Made by a program: the position numbers and the translations under genes. The notes under the pieces were generated by a model. It did no database searches. It was not told the DNA's origin and saw only the letters and a list, made by a program, of their open reading frames with translations. From positions 1 through 64,000 of the forward strand of contig CAKZTZ010000018.1 in NCBI GenBank assembly GCA_937921695.1: a stretch of DNA of 64,000 bases, read 5' to 3'. Source of the DNA: an uncultured Sulfolobales archaeon. GTDB taxonomy: Archaea > Thermoproteota > Thermoprotei_A > Sulfolobales > Acidilobaceae. Positions within the stretch are counted from its first letter, which is position 1. The number at the start of each line of letters is the position of its first letter. Shown here piece by piece: positions 55,294 through 64,000 of this stretch.

Positions 55294-56040
55294 TTGAGGG
55301 GTTCGAGTTTGGGTAAGAGTTTGAGGCAGCAGAGGGCTGGTAAGGGGACTTCCACGTTTAGGAGCCCGGGTCACATACATTCGGGGCCTGCTATGTACCC
55401 GGCTCTAAGTAGTGAAACTTATAGGGGTAAGGTTGTGGAGCTTGTTCACGACCCGGGCAGGTATGTTCCTCTAGCCCGTGTAGTTACTGAGAGGGGCGAA
55501 GAGTTTCTAATGCCTGCTGCTGAAGGTATTTATGTCGGCCAGACTATAACTATAGGCCCTCAGGCTAGGGTTGAGGCTGGAAATATTATGCCCCTAGGCA
55601 GCGTGCCTGAAGGCACAATGGTGTTCAACTTAGAACTGAGGCCCGGCGACGGGGGTAAACTTGCAAGGCAGGGGGGGAGCTATGCCGTTGTCCTAGGCAA
55701 GGCTGGCGATAACGTAATAGTCCTCCTACCTAGCGGGAAGGAGAAGATGTTGTCTGCAAACTGCAGGGCCACTATAGGAATGCCAGCGGGGGCGGGTAGG
55801 GTAGAGAAGCCTCTAATTAAGGCTGGAAACGCATATTATAAGTGGAAAGTTAAAGCCAGGAAATGGCCTAGGGTCAGGGGAGTAGCTATGATAGCAGCCA
55901 ACCACCCCTTCGGAGGCGGGAGACATAAGAGGAGAAGCAAGCCCTCCACAGTATCCAGAGGAGCGCCCCCAGGAAGAAAAGTAGGACACATAGCCGCCAG
56001 GAGGACGGGGAGAAAGAGAGGCGCCCCCCAGAGAACCTAG
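55294..56040 (+). CDS. rpl2: Ribosomal protein uL2
   Basis: 248 residues. Starts MRGSSLGKSLRQQRAGKGTSTFRSPG and includes MIAANHPFGGGRHKRRSKPSTVSRGAPPGRKVGHIAARRTG near the C-terminus (about 204-244), the uL2 rRNA-binding region. Encoded alone rather than in an S10-type operon. TTG start. Confidence 0.95.
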   Translation: MRGSSLGKSLRQQRAGKGTSTFRSPGHIHSGPAMYPALSSETYRGKVVELVHDPGRYVPLARVVTERGEEFLMPAAEGIYVGQTITIGPQARVEAGNIMPLGSVPEGTMVFNLELRPGDGGKLARQGGSYAVVLGKAGDNVIVLLPSGKEKMLSANCRATIGMPAGAGRVEKPLIKAGNAYYKWKVKARKWPRVRGVAMIAANHPFGGGRHKRRSKPSTVSRGAPPGRKVGHIAARRTGRKRGAPQRT

Positions 56041-56176
56041 TAGGCTCTATTAAATTCTTTTAGCTAAACACTATTGCACCCTCAGCAGCATTCAACTAGT
56101 GGCCCCGCGTTCCTAGACCTTTAAGCTTCTAAGAGGATGCTTCCACGTGGTCGAACTCTCTCCTCAACCCTAGTAG

Positions 56177-56235
56177 TTTAGGGTTTAACTGGGAGGACAT
56201 GGAATACTGTATAAGGTTTTAGGGTTTAACTGGGA
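56177..56235 (+). repeat. 18-bp direct repeat upstream of rps7
   Basis: TTTAGGGTTTAACTGGGA occurs at 56177-56194 and again at 56218-56235, 41 bases apart, with a TATA-like TGTATAAGG (56209-56217) between the copies. Possibly a duplicated control element of the ribosomal operon. Confidence 0.85.
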
Positions 56236-56251
56236 CATTCTAGGAATATAG

Positions 56252-56851
56252 GTGTTTAGGGTGTCTGAAAGTCTCGCTGTGAGGCCTGAGACGCCTCTAT
56301 TGTTCGGTAAGTGGAGTTATGTAGGGGTTAAGGTTAGGGATCCGAGTCTCAAAAAGTACATAAGTCTCAAGCCTGTGATTCTACCGCACACGGGGGGCAG
56401 GCATGAGGCTAAGAGGTTTGGTAAAGCTGAAGTGCCTATAGTTGAGAGGCTCATCAACAAGCTTATGAGACCTGGGAGGAGCGGCGGTAAGAAGCAGCTC
56501 GCCTATAACATAGTTAAGGCGGCGTTCGACCTTATACATATTGAGACCGGCGATAACCCTATCCAGGTCCTGGTGAAGGCTATAGAAAACTCTGCCCCAA
56601 GGGAGGAGACGACGAGGATAATGTATGGTGGTATAACGTACCATGTCTCAGTAGATGTCTCCCCTCAGAGGAGGGTGGATCTCGCTTTGAGGTTTATAAC
56701 TGAGGGGGCGTCTTCGTGCGCCTTTAACAACCCTAAGCCTATAGAAGAGTGCCTGGCGGAGGAGATTATAAGAGCCTCCAGGAGCGACCCTCAAAGTTAC
56801 GCTATAAGGCAGAAGGAAGAGATAGAGAGAATAGCTTTAAGCTCCAGGTGA
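56252..56851 (+). CDS. rps7: Ribosomal protein uS7
   Basis: 199 residues, long because of the archaeal N-terminal extension. [31 protein letters not shown] (about 64-94) and [18 protein letters not shown] are the family signatures. GTG start at 56252. First gene of the str-like cluster, followed by EF-1alpha. Confidence 0.95.
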   Translation: MFRVSESLAVRPETPLLFGKWSYVGVKVRDPSLKKYISLKPVILPHTGGRHEAKRFGKAEVPIVERLINKLMRPGRSGGKKQLAYNIVKAAFDLIHIETGDNPIQVLVKAIENSAPREETTRIMYGGITYHVSVDVSPQRRVDLALRFITEGASSCAFNNPKPIEECLAEEIIRASRSDPQSYAIRQKEEIERIALSSR

Positions 56852-56906
56852 GTATTGCTTTTAAATTTCGGAGTAAAAGAGATACTAGGGACTAGGGTGG
56901 TGGTGT

Positions 56907-58220
56907 ATGCCTGAGAAGCCCCATTTGAATCTGGTAGTGATAGGCCACGTGGATCACGGGAAGAGCACTCTAGTAGGCCACATGCTTTTCAGGCTAGGCT
57001 TCATAGAAGAGAAGAAGTTCAAAGAGATAGAAGAGCTGGCGAAAAGTAGGGGTAAAGAGGACAACAAGTTTGCCTGGATACTCGATAAGATGAAAGAGGA
57101 GAGGGAGAGGGGTATAACTATAGACCCGGCGTTCGTCAAGTTCGAGACTAAAAACTACTACTTCACGATAATAGACGCCCCGGGCCACAGGGACTTCGTA
57201 AAGAACATGATAACTGGGGCGAGCCAGGCGGACGCTACAATATTAGTAGTTTCAGCTAGGAAGGGAGAGTTTGAAGCGGGCATGAGCCCTGAAGGGCAGA
57301 CGAGGGAGCACTTGCTCCTCGCTAAAACTCTGGGTATAGAGCAAGTCATAGTTACTGTAAGCAAGATGGATGCTCCCGACGTTAACTATGATAAGAAGAG
57401 GTATGATGAGATAGTAGTGGTTCTAAAGAAGTTTATGAAAGGCATAGGATACAACCCGGACACAATACCATTCATACCTATAAGCGGGTGGCTAGGAGAT
57501 AACCTTATAGAGAGGAGCCCCAACATGCCATGGTATACTGGGCCTACAGTAGTTGAAGCCTTAGATAACCTCAAAATACCTGCAAAGCCTTTAGATAAAC
57601 CTCTCAGAATACCCATATCAGGCGTCTACTCTATACCTGGAGTAGGCACCGTCCCCGTGGGTAGGGTCGAGACCGGAGTTTTAAAGGCTGGGGATAAAGT
57701 CGTAATTATGCCTGCAGGCATTGTGACAGAGGTTAAGAGTATACAGATGCACTATCAAGACCTACCTAAAGCGGAGCCAGGCGATAACATAGGCTTCGCC
57801 CTAAGAGGAATCTCAAAGGATGATGTGAGACGCGGGGACGTAGTAGGTCATCCCGACACTCCGCCGACAGTGGCCGAGGAGTTTACCGCCAGGCTCTTCA
57901 TAGTATGGCATCCTAGTGCTGTAGCCCTAGGCTATACGCCTGTAATCCACGTTCACACAGCAAGCGTAAGCTCTAAAATGGGGGAGATCGTGGCTAAAAT
58001 AGATCCTAGAACGGGTAAGGCCCTAGAGGAGAAACCTCAATTCCTAAAACCCGGAGATGTGGCAATAGTCAAGTTTAAACCCATAAAGCCCCTAGTTATA
58101 GAGAAGTTCTCCGACTTCCCAGCACTAGGAAGGTTCGCCATGAGAGATATGAACAGAACAATAGGAATAGGAATAGTAACAGATGTAAAACCATCAAAAA
58201 TAGAGGTTAAAGTCAAGTAG
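56907..58220 (+). CDS. tuf: Elongation factor 1-alpha
   Basis: 437 residues. GTP-binding G1 GHVDHGKST (about 12-20), G3 DAPGHRDF (about 89-96), G4 SKMD (about 150). Switch I has the KMKEERERGITIDPAFVKFE archaeal/eukaryotic pattern. Delivers aminoacyl-tRNA to the ribosome. ATG start 55 bases after rps7. Confidence 0.97.
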   Translation: MPEKPHLNLVVIGHVDHGKSTLVGHMLFRLGFIEEKKFKEIEELAKSRGKEDNKFAWILDKMKEERERGITIDPAFVKFETKNYYFTIIDAPGHRDFVKNMITGASQADATILVVSARKGEFEAGMSPEGQTREHLLLAKTLGIEQVIVTVSKMDAPDVNYDKKRYDEIVVVLKKFMKGIGYNPDTIPFIPISGWLGDNLIERSPNMPWYTGPTVVEALDNLKIPAKPLDKPLRIPISGVYSIPGVGTVPVGRVETGVLKAGDKVVIMPAGIVTEVKSIQMHYQDLPKAEPGDNIGFALRGISKDDVRRGDVVGHPDTPPTVAEEFTARLFIVWHPSAVALGYTPVIHVHTASVSSKMGEIVAKIDPRTGKALEEKPQFLKPGDVAIVKFKPIKPLVIEKFSDFPALGRFAMRDMNRTIGIGIVTDVKPSKIEVKVK

Positions 58221-58254
58221 CCTCAACCATCTCTAACCATAAAAGGGGTACACT

Positions 58255-58569
58255 ATGTCTTTCAAAGTAAGAATATGGCTCTGGAGCACGAACGTCAAAA
58301 GCCTAGAAGAAGTAGTAGACCAGATAAAAGACGCGGCCATAAAGTCGGGAGCGAAAGTAACAGGCCCAATACCCCTACCCACCAAGAGATTCGAGATCCC
58401 CATATTCAAACTACCGCACGGCGAAGGATCAAAATACTGGGAACACTGGGAGCTGAGAGTGCATAAAAGGATCATAGACATAGATGCAGACGAGAGAGTC
58501 CTAAGGAGAATAATGAGAGTCCAGGTGCCCCACGACGTCTACATTGAAATAAAGCAAATGCCCAAATAA
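58255..58569 (+). CDS. rps10: Ribosomal protein uS10
   Basis: 104 residues. The [47 protein letters not shown] opening is uS10 of archaea. ATG start 35 bases after EF-1alpha. The gene order uS7-EF1A-uS10-tRNA-Ser is a known archaeal arrangement. Confidence 0.95.
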   Translation: MSFKVRIWLWSTNVKSLEEVVDQIKDAAIKSGAKVTGPIPLPTKRFEIPIFKLPHGEGSKYWEHWELRVHKRIIDIDADERVLRRIMRVQVPHDVYIEIKQMPK

Positions 58570-58636
58570 CAATTCTGAAATAAAGCCGGCACTCCTAAAG
58601 GGGTTTTTAGGCTCAGCTAAAACTCTAACATGTGGT

Positions 58637-58722
58637 GCCGGGGTGCCCGAGCGGTCTAAGGGGACGGGCTGGAGACCCGTTGCCCCATTAGGGGCGCGCG
58701 GGTTCGAATCCCGCCCCCGGCG
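58637..58722 (+). tRNA. trnS: tRNA-Ser (GGA anticodon)
   Basis: Acceptor GCCGGGG (58637-58643) pairs with CCCCGGC (58715-58721), discriminator G. Anticodon stem ACGGG/CCCGU with loop CUGGAGA (anticodon GGA). Long variable arm (GCCCC..GGGGC) as expected for serine. T loop GGTTCGAATCC. No intron; CCA not encoded. Confidence 0.95.
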
Positions 58723-58832
58723 CTTCTCAAAAGCACCAGGTTGAACCCCGAGATCAAGTTCTAAACGAGGTATTCGATTGTTTTGCTTTATGGTCTTCTA
58801 TTTCGTGGAGGTAGAGGTGTTTTGGTGGGCGT

Positions 58833-59474
58833 TTAGGGTATTATTAGGAGGGTTGTCTTTTCCGGGATGTTGTCTGCGTTTACTTCTAGCGTGTCTTTTT
58901 CTATTTTCATTTTTTGCGCTTCCACTATGTTTAGGAGTTTGTCTAGAGGGTCTAGGGGGGTTAGGGCTTTTGGGGTCCAGTAGTGCATTGGTATGGCTAT
59001 CTTAGGGTTTACTTGCCCTATTATTGTCCAGGCTTCCTTGTAGTTTATAGTGTATACTCCTCCTACGGGGATCATGAGTATGTCTATTTCACCTAGCTCC
59101 TCTAGATCCTTATTGTTAAGCGTGTGGCCTAAGTCTCCTAAGTGTAGTATTTTGAGCTTCTCGGCTTCCAGCTTGTAGGCTATAGTCTCGCCTCTAAGCC
59201 TGCCCCCTAAATTGTCATGGTAGTATTTGAAGCCTTTCACGTTAACTTCTCCTACTTTGAAGCTGCCTGGACGCCATTTTACTATAATACTTTTAGGTCC
59301 AGCAGCCATCTCTATAGCGTTGTGATCGTAGTGGTTATGTGTTACTAGGACTAAGTCTGCCTCTACTCTACAAGATTCTAGGCCTATGCTACCCCCATCA
59401 TGGGGATCTATGGCTATTTTCAGACCTCTAGTTTCCACTATAAAGTAAGAGTGCCTACACCATTTCAGCCTCAT
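58833..59474 (-). CDS. Metallo-beta-lactamase-fold hydrolase (UlaG-like)
   Basis: 213 residues. THNHYDHN (about 45-52) is the HxHxDH metal motif; further metal residues are expected at LHLGDLGH (about 115-122) and PMHYW (about 170). UlaG-like/RomA-like members act on lactones or phosphodiesters; the substrate is unknown. Divergent from pgk, with a 67-base AT-rich intergenic promoter region. Confidence 0.82.
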   Translation of the reverse strand: MRLKWCRHSYFIVETRGLKIAIDPHDGGSIGLESCRVEADLVLVTHNHYDHNAIEMAAGPKSIIVKWRPGSFKVGEVNVKGFKYYHDNLGGRLRGETIAYKLEAEKLKILHLGDLGHTLNNKDLEELGEIDILMIPVGGVYTINYKEAWTIIGQVNPKIAIPMHYWTPKALTPLDPLDKLLNIVEAQKMKIEKDTLEVNADNIPEKTTLLIIP

Positions 59475-59541
59475 AAGTGTGGCCCTACAGTTTTAAATCC
59501 CATTTTAAAATTTAAATACTCCTTCCCCAGAATTTAAAACA

Positions 59542-60801
59542 GTGGTAGATATAGTGTTATCTTACATGGGTAAGAGAATAGCGACACTCGACGATGTCAA
59601 CTTTGAGGGTAAGAAAGTTCTCTTAAGAGTTGACGTAAACTCGCCTATAAACCCTGAGAGCGGCGATATTCTCGACGCTTCTAGGATAGCCGAGCACTCT
59701 ATAACTGTCAAGGAGCTCGTTAAAGGGAAGGCGGCTGTAACCATAATAAGCCATCAAGGCAGGCCTCTAGACTCGGACTTTACAAGCCTTAAAGCCCACG
59801 CCAACATACTATCGAACCTGATAGGGGTTGATGTTAAATTCGTAGATGACGTTATAGGACCTGAAGCTAGGAGAGCTATAGAGGCGTTAGAGCCCGGAGA
59901 GGTTCTAATGCTCGACAATACTAGGCTCCTAGCTGAAGACAACATAGAAGCCCCCCCAGATAAGCATGGCGAGAGTTTCATAGTGAGGAAACTGGCACCT
60001 CTATTCCACTTGTTCGTTAACGATGCTTTCGCTACATGCCATAGAAGCCAGGCTACTATAGTGGGGTTTCCCCTAAGGATACCTAGTGTTGCTGGAAGAG
60101 TACTAGAGAAGGAGTTGGGGGCGCTCAACAGGGTTGTGGAAATGGAGGATAGGCCTAAAGTATTCGTCCTAGGAGGCGCGAAGCTCGACGACACTGTGAA
60201 GATTATAAAGTATGTTGTTGAGTCGGGGATAGCTGATTACGTTCTAACTACAGGGCTTGTCTCACTACTCTTCCTCTTAGCTAAGGGGGTTAAAGTCCCT
60301 AAAGATGTAGAGAAACTCGTCCTAAACAAGGTTTCCACCGATAATTTCGGGGAGGCGAGAAGCCTTGTTTCGAAACATGGGAACATAAGGACGCCTATAG
60401 ACTTCATGGTGGAGGATAGGGGTGCCATAATGAGGTCCCACTATTCAAGGCTTGGGGGGGCACCTAAAGACATAGGGCCTTCGACAATAGAATACTATGG
60501 CAACATACTGTCTAAAGCTAAGATCATAGTTATGAGGGGGCCCGCAGGGGTTATAGAAGATCCAAGGTTTAGAGCCGGGACTGAAGAGCTAGTTAGGATG
60601 ACCCTAGATAGTAGCGCCTTCACAGTATTCGGGGGAGGACACTTTAACGCTATGCTGTCGAAGATCCCCGAGAAGCTTAAGGCGAGGATAGGCCATGTAA
60701 GCACTGGTGGGGGAGCCCTACTCTATTTCCTCTCGGGGAAGCCACTACCAGGACTTGAGGCCTTAGCCAGGTCTAACGAGATATTTAAGGTTGTAGGCTA
60801 G
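59542..60801 (+). CDS. pgk: Phosphoglycerate kinase
   Basis: 419 residues. LLRVDVNSPINPE (about 26-38), SHQGRP (about 72-77), VNDAFATCHRSQAT (about 157) and the C-terminal FGGGHFNAMLSK (about 369-380, normally GGGDT) are the family motifs. Interconverts 1,3-bisphosphoglycerate and 3-phosphoglycerate with ATP. The preferred start may be ATG at residue 9 (MGKRIATLDDV). TATA-like TTTAAAATTTAAATA lies about 35 bases upstream. Followed by GAPDH with a 24-base gap. Confidence 0.95.
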   Translation: MVDIVLSYMGKRIATLDDVNFEGKKVLLRVDVNSPINPESGDILDASRIAEHSITVKELVKGKAAVTIISHQGRPLDSDFTSLKAHANILSNLIGVDVKFVDDVIGPEARRAIEALEPGEVLMLDNTRLLAEDNIEAPPDKHGESFIVRKLAPLFHLFVNDAFATCHRSQATIVGFPLRIPSVAGRVLEKELGALNRVVEMEDRPKVFVLGGAKLDDTVKIIKYVVESGIADYVLTTGLVSLLFLLAKGVKVPKDVEKLVLNKVSTDNFGEARSLVSKHGNIRTPIDFMVEDRGAIMRSHYSRLGGAPKDIGPSTIEYYGNILSKAKIIVMRGPAGVIEDPRFRAGTEELVRMTLDSSAFTVFGGGHFNAMLSKIPEKLKARIGHVSTGGGALLYFLSGKPLPGLEALARSNEIFKVVG

Positions 60802-60825
60802 AAATAGTTTTGTGAGGCGATAGCA

Positions 60826-61851
60826 GTGGTTAGAGTAGGAGTTAACGGTTATGGAACTATAGGTAAGAGGGTTGCCCTAGCAGTTCTAAAACAAGATGAC
60901 ATGAGCCTCGTGGGTGTTGTTAAGAAGAACGCGGACTATACAGCCTTACAAGCTAGAAAACTAGGTATCAAAATATACGCGCCCACAGAGGATGACATGA
61001 AGAAGTTTGAGGATTCAGGGGTTAAAGTCGAGGGGACTTTAAGAGACCTCCTAGAGGGTGTGGATGTCATAGTTGACGCCACACCTGGAGGTATGGGTGA
61101 ACAGTATAGGAAGCTATACGATCAGTTTAAGGTTAAACAAGTGTTTCAGGGAGGCGAGAAGCCTGAAGTTGCCGAAGTATCTTTCAGCTCCCTCTGCAAC
61201 TATAGTGAAGCCCTAGGGAAGCGCAGTGTTAGAGTTGTATCATGTAATACTACAGGTCTATTGAGGATAATATGCGTTTTAAACGCGAACTCCCCAGTAG
61301 AGAGGGTCAAAGCAGTTATAATAAGGAGAGCGGCCGACCCTAAAGAAGTTAAGAGAGGCCCCATAAACTCCATAGAGCTCGACCCTCCCAAAGCCCCCAG
61401 CCATCATGCTAAAGATGTTAAAACAGTAATACCATGGGTTAAAATAACCACGGTAGCCGTAGCCGTCCCAACAACCCTGATGCACATGCACCATGTCACT
61501 CTCAAAGTCTCGAAAAAACTAACAAAGAGCGATGTAATAGCTGTCTTAGAAGAGGCGCCTAGAGTGATGCTAGTAAACGCTGAGAAAACCGGGATAACTG
61601 GGACAGCCGGCATAGTGGAGGCTTCCAGAGATTTAAGGCTCAGATATGATGTTCCTGAACTTGTAGTGTTTGAGGATTCTGTGAGTGTTGAAGACGATGA
61701 GATCTCATTATTTCAAGCCATACACCAGGAGTCTATAGTAGTTCCCGAGAATATTGATGCCATAAGAGCATTAATACCTTTAGAGCTAGACCCTGCAAAG
61801 TCTATAGGGAAGACTGATAGGGCCTTAGAGCTTAATAAGAGGCTTTGGTAG
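60826..61851 (+). CDS. gap: Glyceraldehyde-3-phosphate dehydrogenase (archaeal class)
   Basis: 341 residues. Rossmann GVNGYGTIGKRVA (about 4-16), catalytic Cys in SCNTTGLLR (about 139-147), then DPPKAPSHHAKDV and MHMHHVTL (about 219-226). Oxidises glyceraldehyde 3-phosphate; may run in the gluconeogenic direction. It forms a pair with pgk. Confidence 0.95.
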   Translation: MVRVGVNGYGTIGKRVALAVLKQDDMSLVGVVKKNADYTALQARKLGIKIYAPTEDDMKKFEDSGVKVEGTLRDLLEGVDVIVDATPGGMGEQYRKLYDQFKVKQVFQGGEKPEVAEVSFSSLCNYSEALGKRSVRVVSCNTTGLLRIICVLNANSPVERVKAVIIRRAADPKEVKRGPINSIELDPPKAPSHHAKDVKTVIPWVKITTVAVAVPTTLMHMHHVTLKVSKKLTKSDVIAVLEEAPRVMLVNAEKTGITGTAGIVEASRDLRLRYDVPELVVFEDSVSVEDDEISLFQAIHQESIVVPENIDAIRALIPLELDPAKSIGKTDRALELNKRLW

Positions 61852-62100
61852 CTCGTTAGAACCCCCCAGAGCTAAAGCATAACACGTAGATATAGACAGT
61901 GGTTAATGACACTTCTAATGCAAACATCCTCTTAAGCGTACATATGAAGACGTTTGTTTTAGTGTGAGATGGGGCCGCGCTATTCCAAGATTAAGAGTGT
62001 TTCCCTCAGAGATCTCTGAAACTATAAAATTATCATATCCCACGCTAAGGTCTCATATTTTACATAGGTTGTTTATTATAAACTCTCTGGGACATTTAAC
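61852..62100. other. Intergenic, promoter of the aminotransferase
   Basis: No gene. TTTATTATAAAC at 62068-62079 is a TATA box about 26 bases before the ATG at 62101, which suggests a leaderless transcript. Confidence 0.55.
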
Positions 62101-63324
62101 ATGCGGGAGGAGGACGTGCCTGTATATGAGAAGTTTCTAGCTGGGAGAGTCTCTAGGCTAGTAGCGTCTGAGGTTAGAGAGTTGCTTAAGCTGACTGAGG
62201 GGAAGGATGTTATAAGCTTTGCGGGGGGTCTTCCAGACCCTTCAACTTTCATGAAAGAAGAGTTGGCTGAAATAGCTAGAGAAGTAATATTGCGCTCCGG
62301 GGATAAGGCTCTCCAATATGCCCCCACTAAGGGGGTTTTAGTTTTTAGGGAGACTTTAAAGGGTTTTCTTAGGGCTCATGGTGTTAAAGTTTCTGAGGGT
62401 GACGATGTAATAGTGACTACTGGAAGTCAGGAGGCCATATACTTGGCATCTAAAACCTTAGTGGGGCCTGGAGACATAGTTATAGTTGAGGAGCCTACGT
62501 ACTTAGCAGCGCTAAATGTCTTCAAATTTTTCAAGGCCAGGGTTATCCCGGTTGATATGGACGATAACGGTATTAAAACCGATATTTTAGAAGAGAAGCT
62601 GAAAGCTTTGAAAAATGAGGGTGCTAACGTTAAACTAGTATACACAGTCCCTACAGCCCAGAACCCTACTGGAATTACGTTAAGCTTTGAGAGGAGGAAG
62701 CACCTTCTAGAGTTAGCCTCCCAACACGACCTGCTATTGCTCGAGGACGACCCCTACGGGTATTTCACCTTTGAAGCTGAGAAGCCTCCGCCGTTAAAAA
62801 CTATGGACAGCGAGGGTAGAGTCGTATACTTTGGGACATTTAGTAAGATAGTGGCTCCCGGGTTCAGGCTAGGCTGGGCCTTAGGGCCTTGGAAAATCAT
62901 AGATGTCATGGAGCTCGCTAAGCAGAACGTAGACCTTCATAGTAGCACTTTAGCCCAGTATATATGTATGGAGGCTATTAAGAGGGGTGTAGTTGACGCG
63001 ACCATAGAGAGAGCTAGACACCTCTATAAAGCTAAGAGAGATATTATGCTAAGAGAGCTAGAAGACCACATGGAAGACTTAGCAACATGGACTAAACCCC
63101 TGGGAGGAATCTTCATATTCCTAGCGTTGAAAAGCGCTATGGACACTAAAAAACTACTCCCAGAAGCTATAGAGAAAGGCGTAGCCTACGTGCCTGGACA
63201 AGCCTTCTACGTTAGAAAAGACGGATCCAACACTATGAGACTAAACTATAGCTACCCAACCCCAGACCAGATAAAGACAGGGATCAGGAGACTCTCAACC
63301 CTCATCAGAGATAAGGTAACATAG
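62101..63324 (+). CDS. PLP-dependent aminotransferase, class I/II
   Basis: 407 residues. DVISFAGGLPDPSTF (about 39-53), TGSQEAIYLASKTL (about 106-119), NPTGITLS (about 187), DDPYGYF (about 217) and FGTFSKIVAPGFRLGW with the PLP-binding Lys (about 245). Resembles LysN/2-aminoadipate and aromatic aminotransferases (substrate range uncertain). Leaderless promoter as above. No neighbours to define its pathway. Confidence 0.88.
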   Translation: MREEDVPVYEKFLAGRVSRLVASEVRELLKLTEGKDVISFAGGLPDPSTFMKEELAEIAREVILRSGDKALQYAPTKGVLVFRETLKGFLRAHGVKVSEGDDVIVTTGSQEAIYLASKTLVGPGDIVIVEEPTYLAALNVFKFFKARVIPVDMDDNGIKTDILEEKLKALKNEGANVKLVYTVPTAQNPTGITLSFERRKHLLELASQHDLLLLEDDPYGYFTFEAEKPPPLKTMDSEGRVVYFGTFSKIVAPGFRLGWALGPWKIIDVMELAKQNVDLHSSTLAQYICMEAIKRGVVDATIERARHLYKAKRDIMLRELEDHMEDLATWTKPLGGIFIFLALKSAMDTKKLLPEAIEKGVAYVPGQAFYVRKDGSNTMRLNYSYPTPDQIKTGIRRLSTLIRDKVT

Positions 63325-63336
63325 GTAAAACCATAG

Positions 63337-63427
63337 AGCCGCCGGCGGGATTTGAACCCGCGACCACCGGCTTTCCCGCTAGGAGACCGTTACGAGGCCG
63401 GCGCTCTACCGGCTGAGCTACGGCGGC
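63337..63427 (-). tRNA. trnT: tRNA-Thr (CGU anticodon) with an intron
   Basis: Acceptor GCCGCCG/CGGCGGC (complement of 63421-63427 and 63338-63344). Anticodon loop CUCGUAA (anticodon CGU) is followed by about 18 nt that do not fit a mature tRNA and separate it from the GCCGG stem strand, so a canonical intron at 37/38 is inferred. T loop GGGUUCAAAUCCC. CCA is not encoded. Confidence 0.85.
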
Positions 63428-63580
63428 CCCCCATAAACTACCTCTACTCCCTCAGCTTTTAACCTTTAAGATTAGATGTTCGAGCCTCATGTTCCAGGGT
63501 GAAACATTCACTCCACGGAGATTTATGTAGGTTAGAGTCAAAACTGTTGAACCTTGTTTTAGGAGCCCGTTATAATGTGG

Positions 63581-63654
63581 CGGGCCCGCCGGGATTTGAA
63601 CCCGGGACCTACGGGTTAAGAGCCCGCCGCTCCACCAGGCTGAGCTACGGGCCC
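63581..63654 (-). tRNA. trnK: tRNA-Lys (CUU anticodon)
   Basis: Acceptor GGGCCCG/CGGGCCC (complement of 63648-63654 and 63582-63588) with G discriminator (63581). Anticodon stem GCGGG/CCCGU with loop CUCUUAA (anticodon CUU). Genomic CCA follows at 63578-63580. No intron. Confidence 0.95.
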
Positions 63655-63750
63655 TCCTTCGCTATTATGATGTTTCTGAAGCTATTAAGCGTTAGCTTTC
63701 CGGAATATAGTTCTTTCCTCCCCGTTGGGGTCTATGTTAGCGTTGTAGAG

Positions 63751-63762
63751 TAATGTTTAAAA
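63751..63762 (+). promoter_or_regulatory. eS25 promoter (TATA box)
   Basis: TGTTTAAAAGGT at 63751-63762 is an archaeal TATA/BRE-like element about 35 bases before the ATG at 63798. Confidence 0.5.
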
Positions 63763-63797
63763 GGTTATGGTTCCCTGTTATTCTATGGTGTTCACTT

Positions 63798-64000
63798 ATG
63801 GCTTCTAGCGAGTCTAAGGGTAAGAAGCCTAAGAAGGCTGAGAAGGCTGCGGAGGTTAAAGGCACCTATGTAACCGCTCTGGTAGAGACTGGTTTAGCCC
63901 CGGACTTAATTGAAAGAGCCAAGAAAGATATTGTTAAGGAGAAATATTTAACCCCTTTCAGGGTAGCCCAGAAATACAACATTAAAGTATCGGCTGCGCG
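63798..64000 (+). CDS. rps25e: Ribosomal protein eS25 (partial)
   Basis: Frame open from ATG 63798 to the window edge (67 codons). Lys-rich start KGKKPKKAEKAAEVKG, then KEKYLTPFRVAQKYNIKVSAA, the winged-helix of eS25. The C-terminus lies outside the window. Assignment rests on this pattern and length only. Confidence 0.75.
   Translation, partial: MASSESKGKKPKKAEKAAEVKGTYVTALVETGLAPDLIERAKKDIVKEKYLTPFRVAQKYNIKVSAA

Noticed and set aside
58778-59005. Hydrophobic frame of 75 codons on the plus strand
   Set aside because: Antisense to the MBL-fold hydrolase; low complexity Leu/Phe pattern.
63499-63753. Protein frame of 84 codons
   Set aside because: It is antisense to tRNA-Lys (WNA-like GPPGFEPGTYG motif is the translated T-arm) and so spurious.

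Overview
The window comes from a thermophilic crenarchaeon (Thermoproteota, Thermoprotei-like). The pointers are a linked 16S-23S rRNA operon of very high G+C, an archaeal LAGLIDADG intron in 23S, intron-containing tRNAs, archaeal TATA/BRE promoters, PolB1-type DNA polymerase, PCNA, uL2, uS7, EF-1alpha, uS10, archaeal PheST, QueC and MptA, and several crenarchaeal conserved unknowns (DUF2258, DUF373, DUF424). I cannot name the genus.

Layout. 1-4.9 kb: rRNA operon on the minus strand (23S cut off at its 3' end by the window, with an 809-nt intron carrying a homing endonuclease; 16S complete; pre-16S processing stem; promoter near 4.91 kb). 5-20.7 kb: membrane proteins, a three-gene ABC importer, a UbiD-UbiA pair, an RpiB-like isomerase next to a polysaccharide flippase, a nitric oxide reductase locus (hemerythrin-NOR with a divergent Bat-type regulator and a palindrome between them), homoserine kinase and a Cys/Met-metabolism PLP enzyme. 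20.9-24.6 kb: DUF998 protein, a C/D box sRNA and PolB1. 24.9-34.1 kb: one tightly packed operon of a four-subunit 2-oxoacid:ferredoxin oxidoreductase (KorDABC), a giant HdrA-HdrA-ferredoxin-MvhD fusion, an HdrC-HdrB fusion and EtfA/EtfB. 34-46 kb: QueC, PheS-PheT, MptA, HD and Nudix hydrolases, DUF2258, amidohydrolase, MscS, DUF432-like, separated by long non-coding stretches with decayed copies of one dispersed element. 46-52.7 kb: a small zinc-finger-like protein fused by overlap to a second, two-subunit 2-oxoacid:ferredoxin oxidoreductase, a wHTH protein, DUF424, intron-containing tRNA-Trp, cis-prenyltransferase and DUF373. 53-64 kb: information-processing and glycolytic genes: NTPase, PCNA, uL2, the classic uS7-EF1A-uS10-tRNA-Ser cluster, MBL hydrolase, PGK-GAPDH, aminotransferase, tRNA-Thr, tRNA-Lys and the start of eS25.

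The strongest candidate for an undescribed system is the Kor-Hdr-Etf operon (24.9-34.1 kb). Its gene content suggests a soluble flavin-based electron bifurcation or confurcation complex in which a 2-oxoacid oxidoreductase takes the place that hydrogenase or formate dehydrogenase holds in the methanogen Hdr complexes. The second is the NO-detoxification locus with a candidate operator shared by both divergent promoters. A C/D box sRNA was recognised by boxes plus a 10-nt antisense match to the 23S gene in the same window. All of this is by eye; no searches or folding were run.
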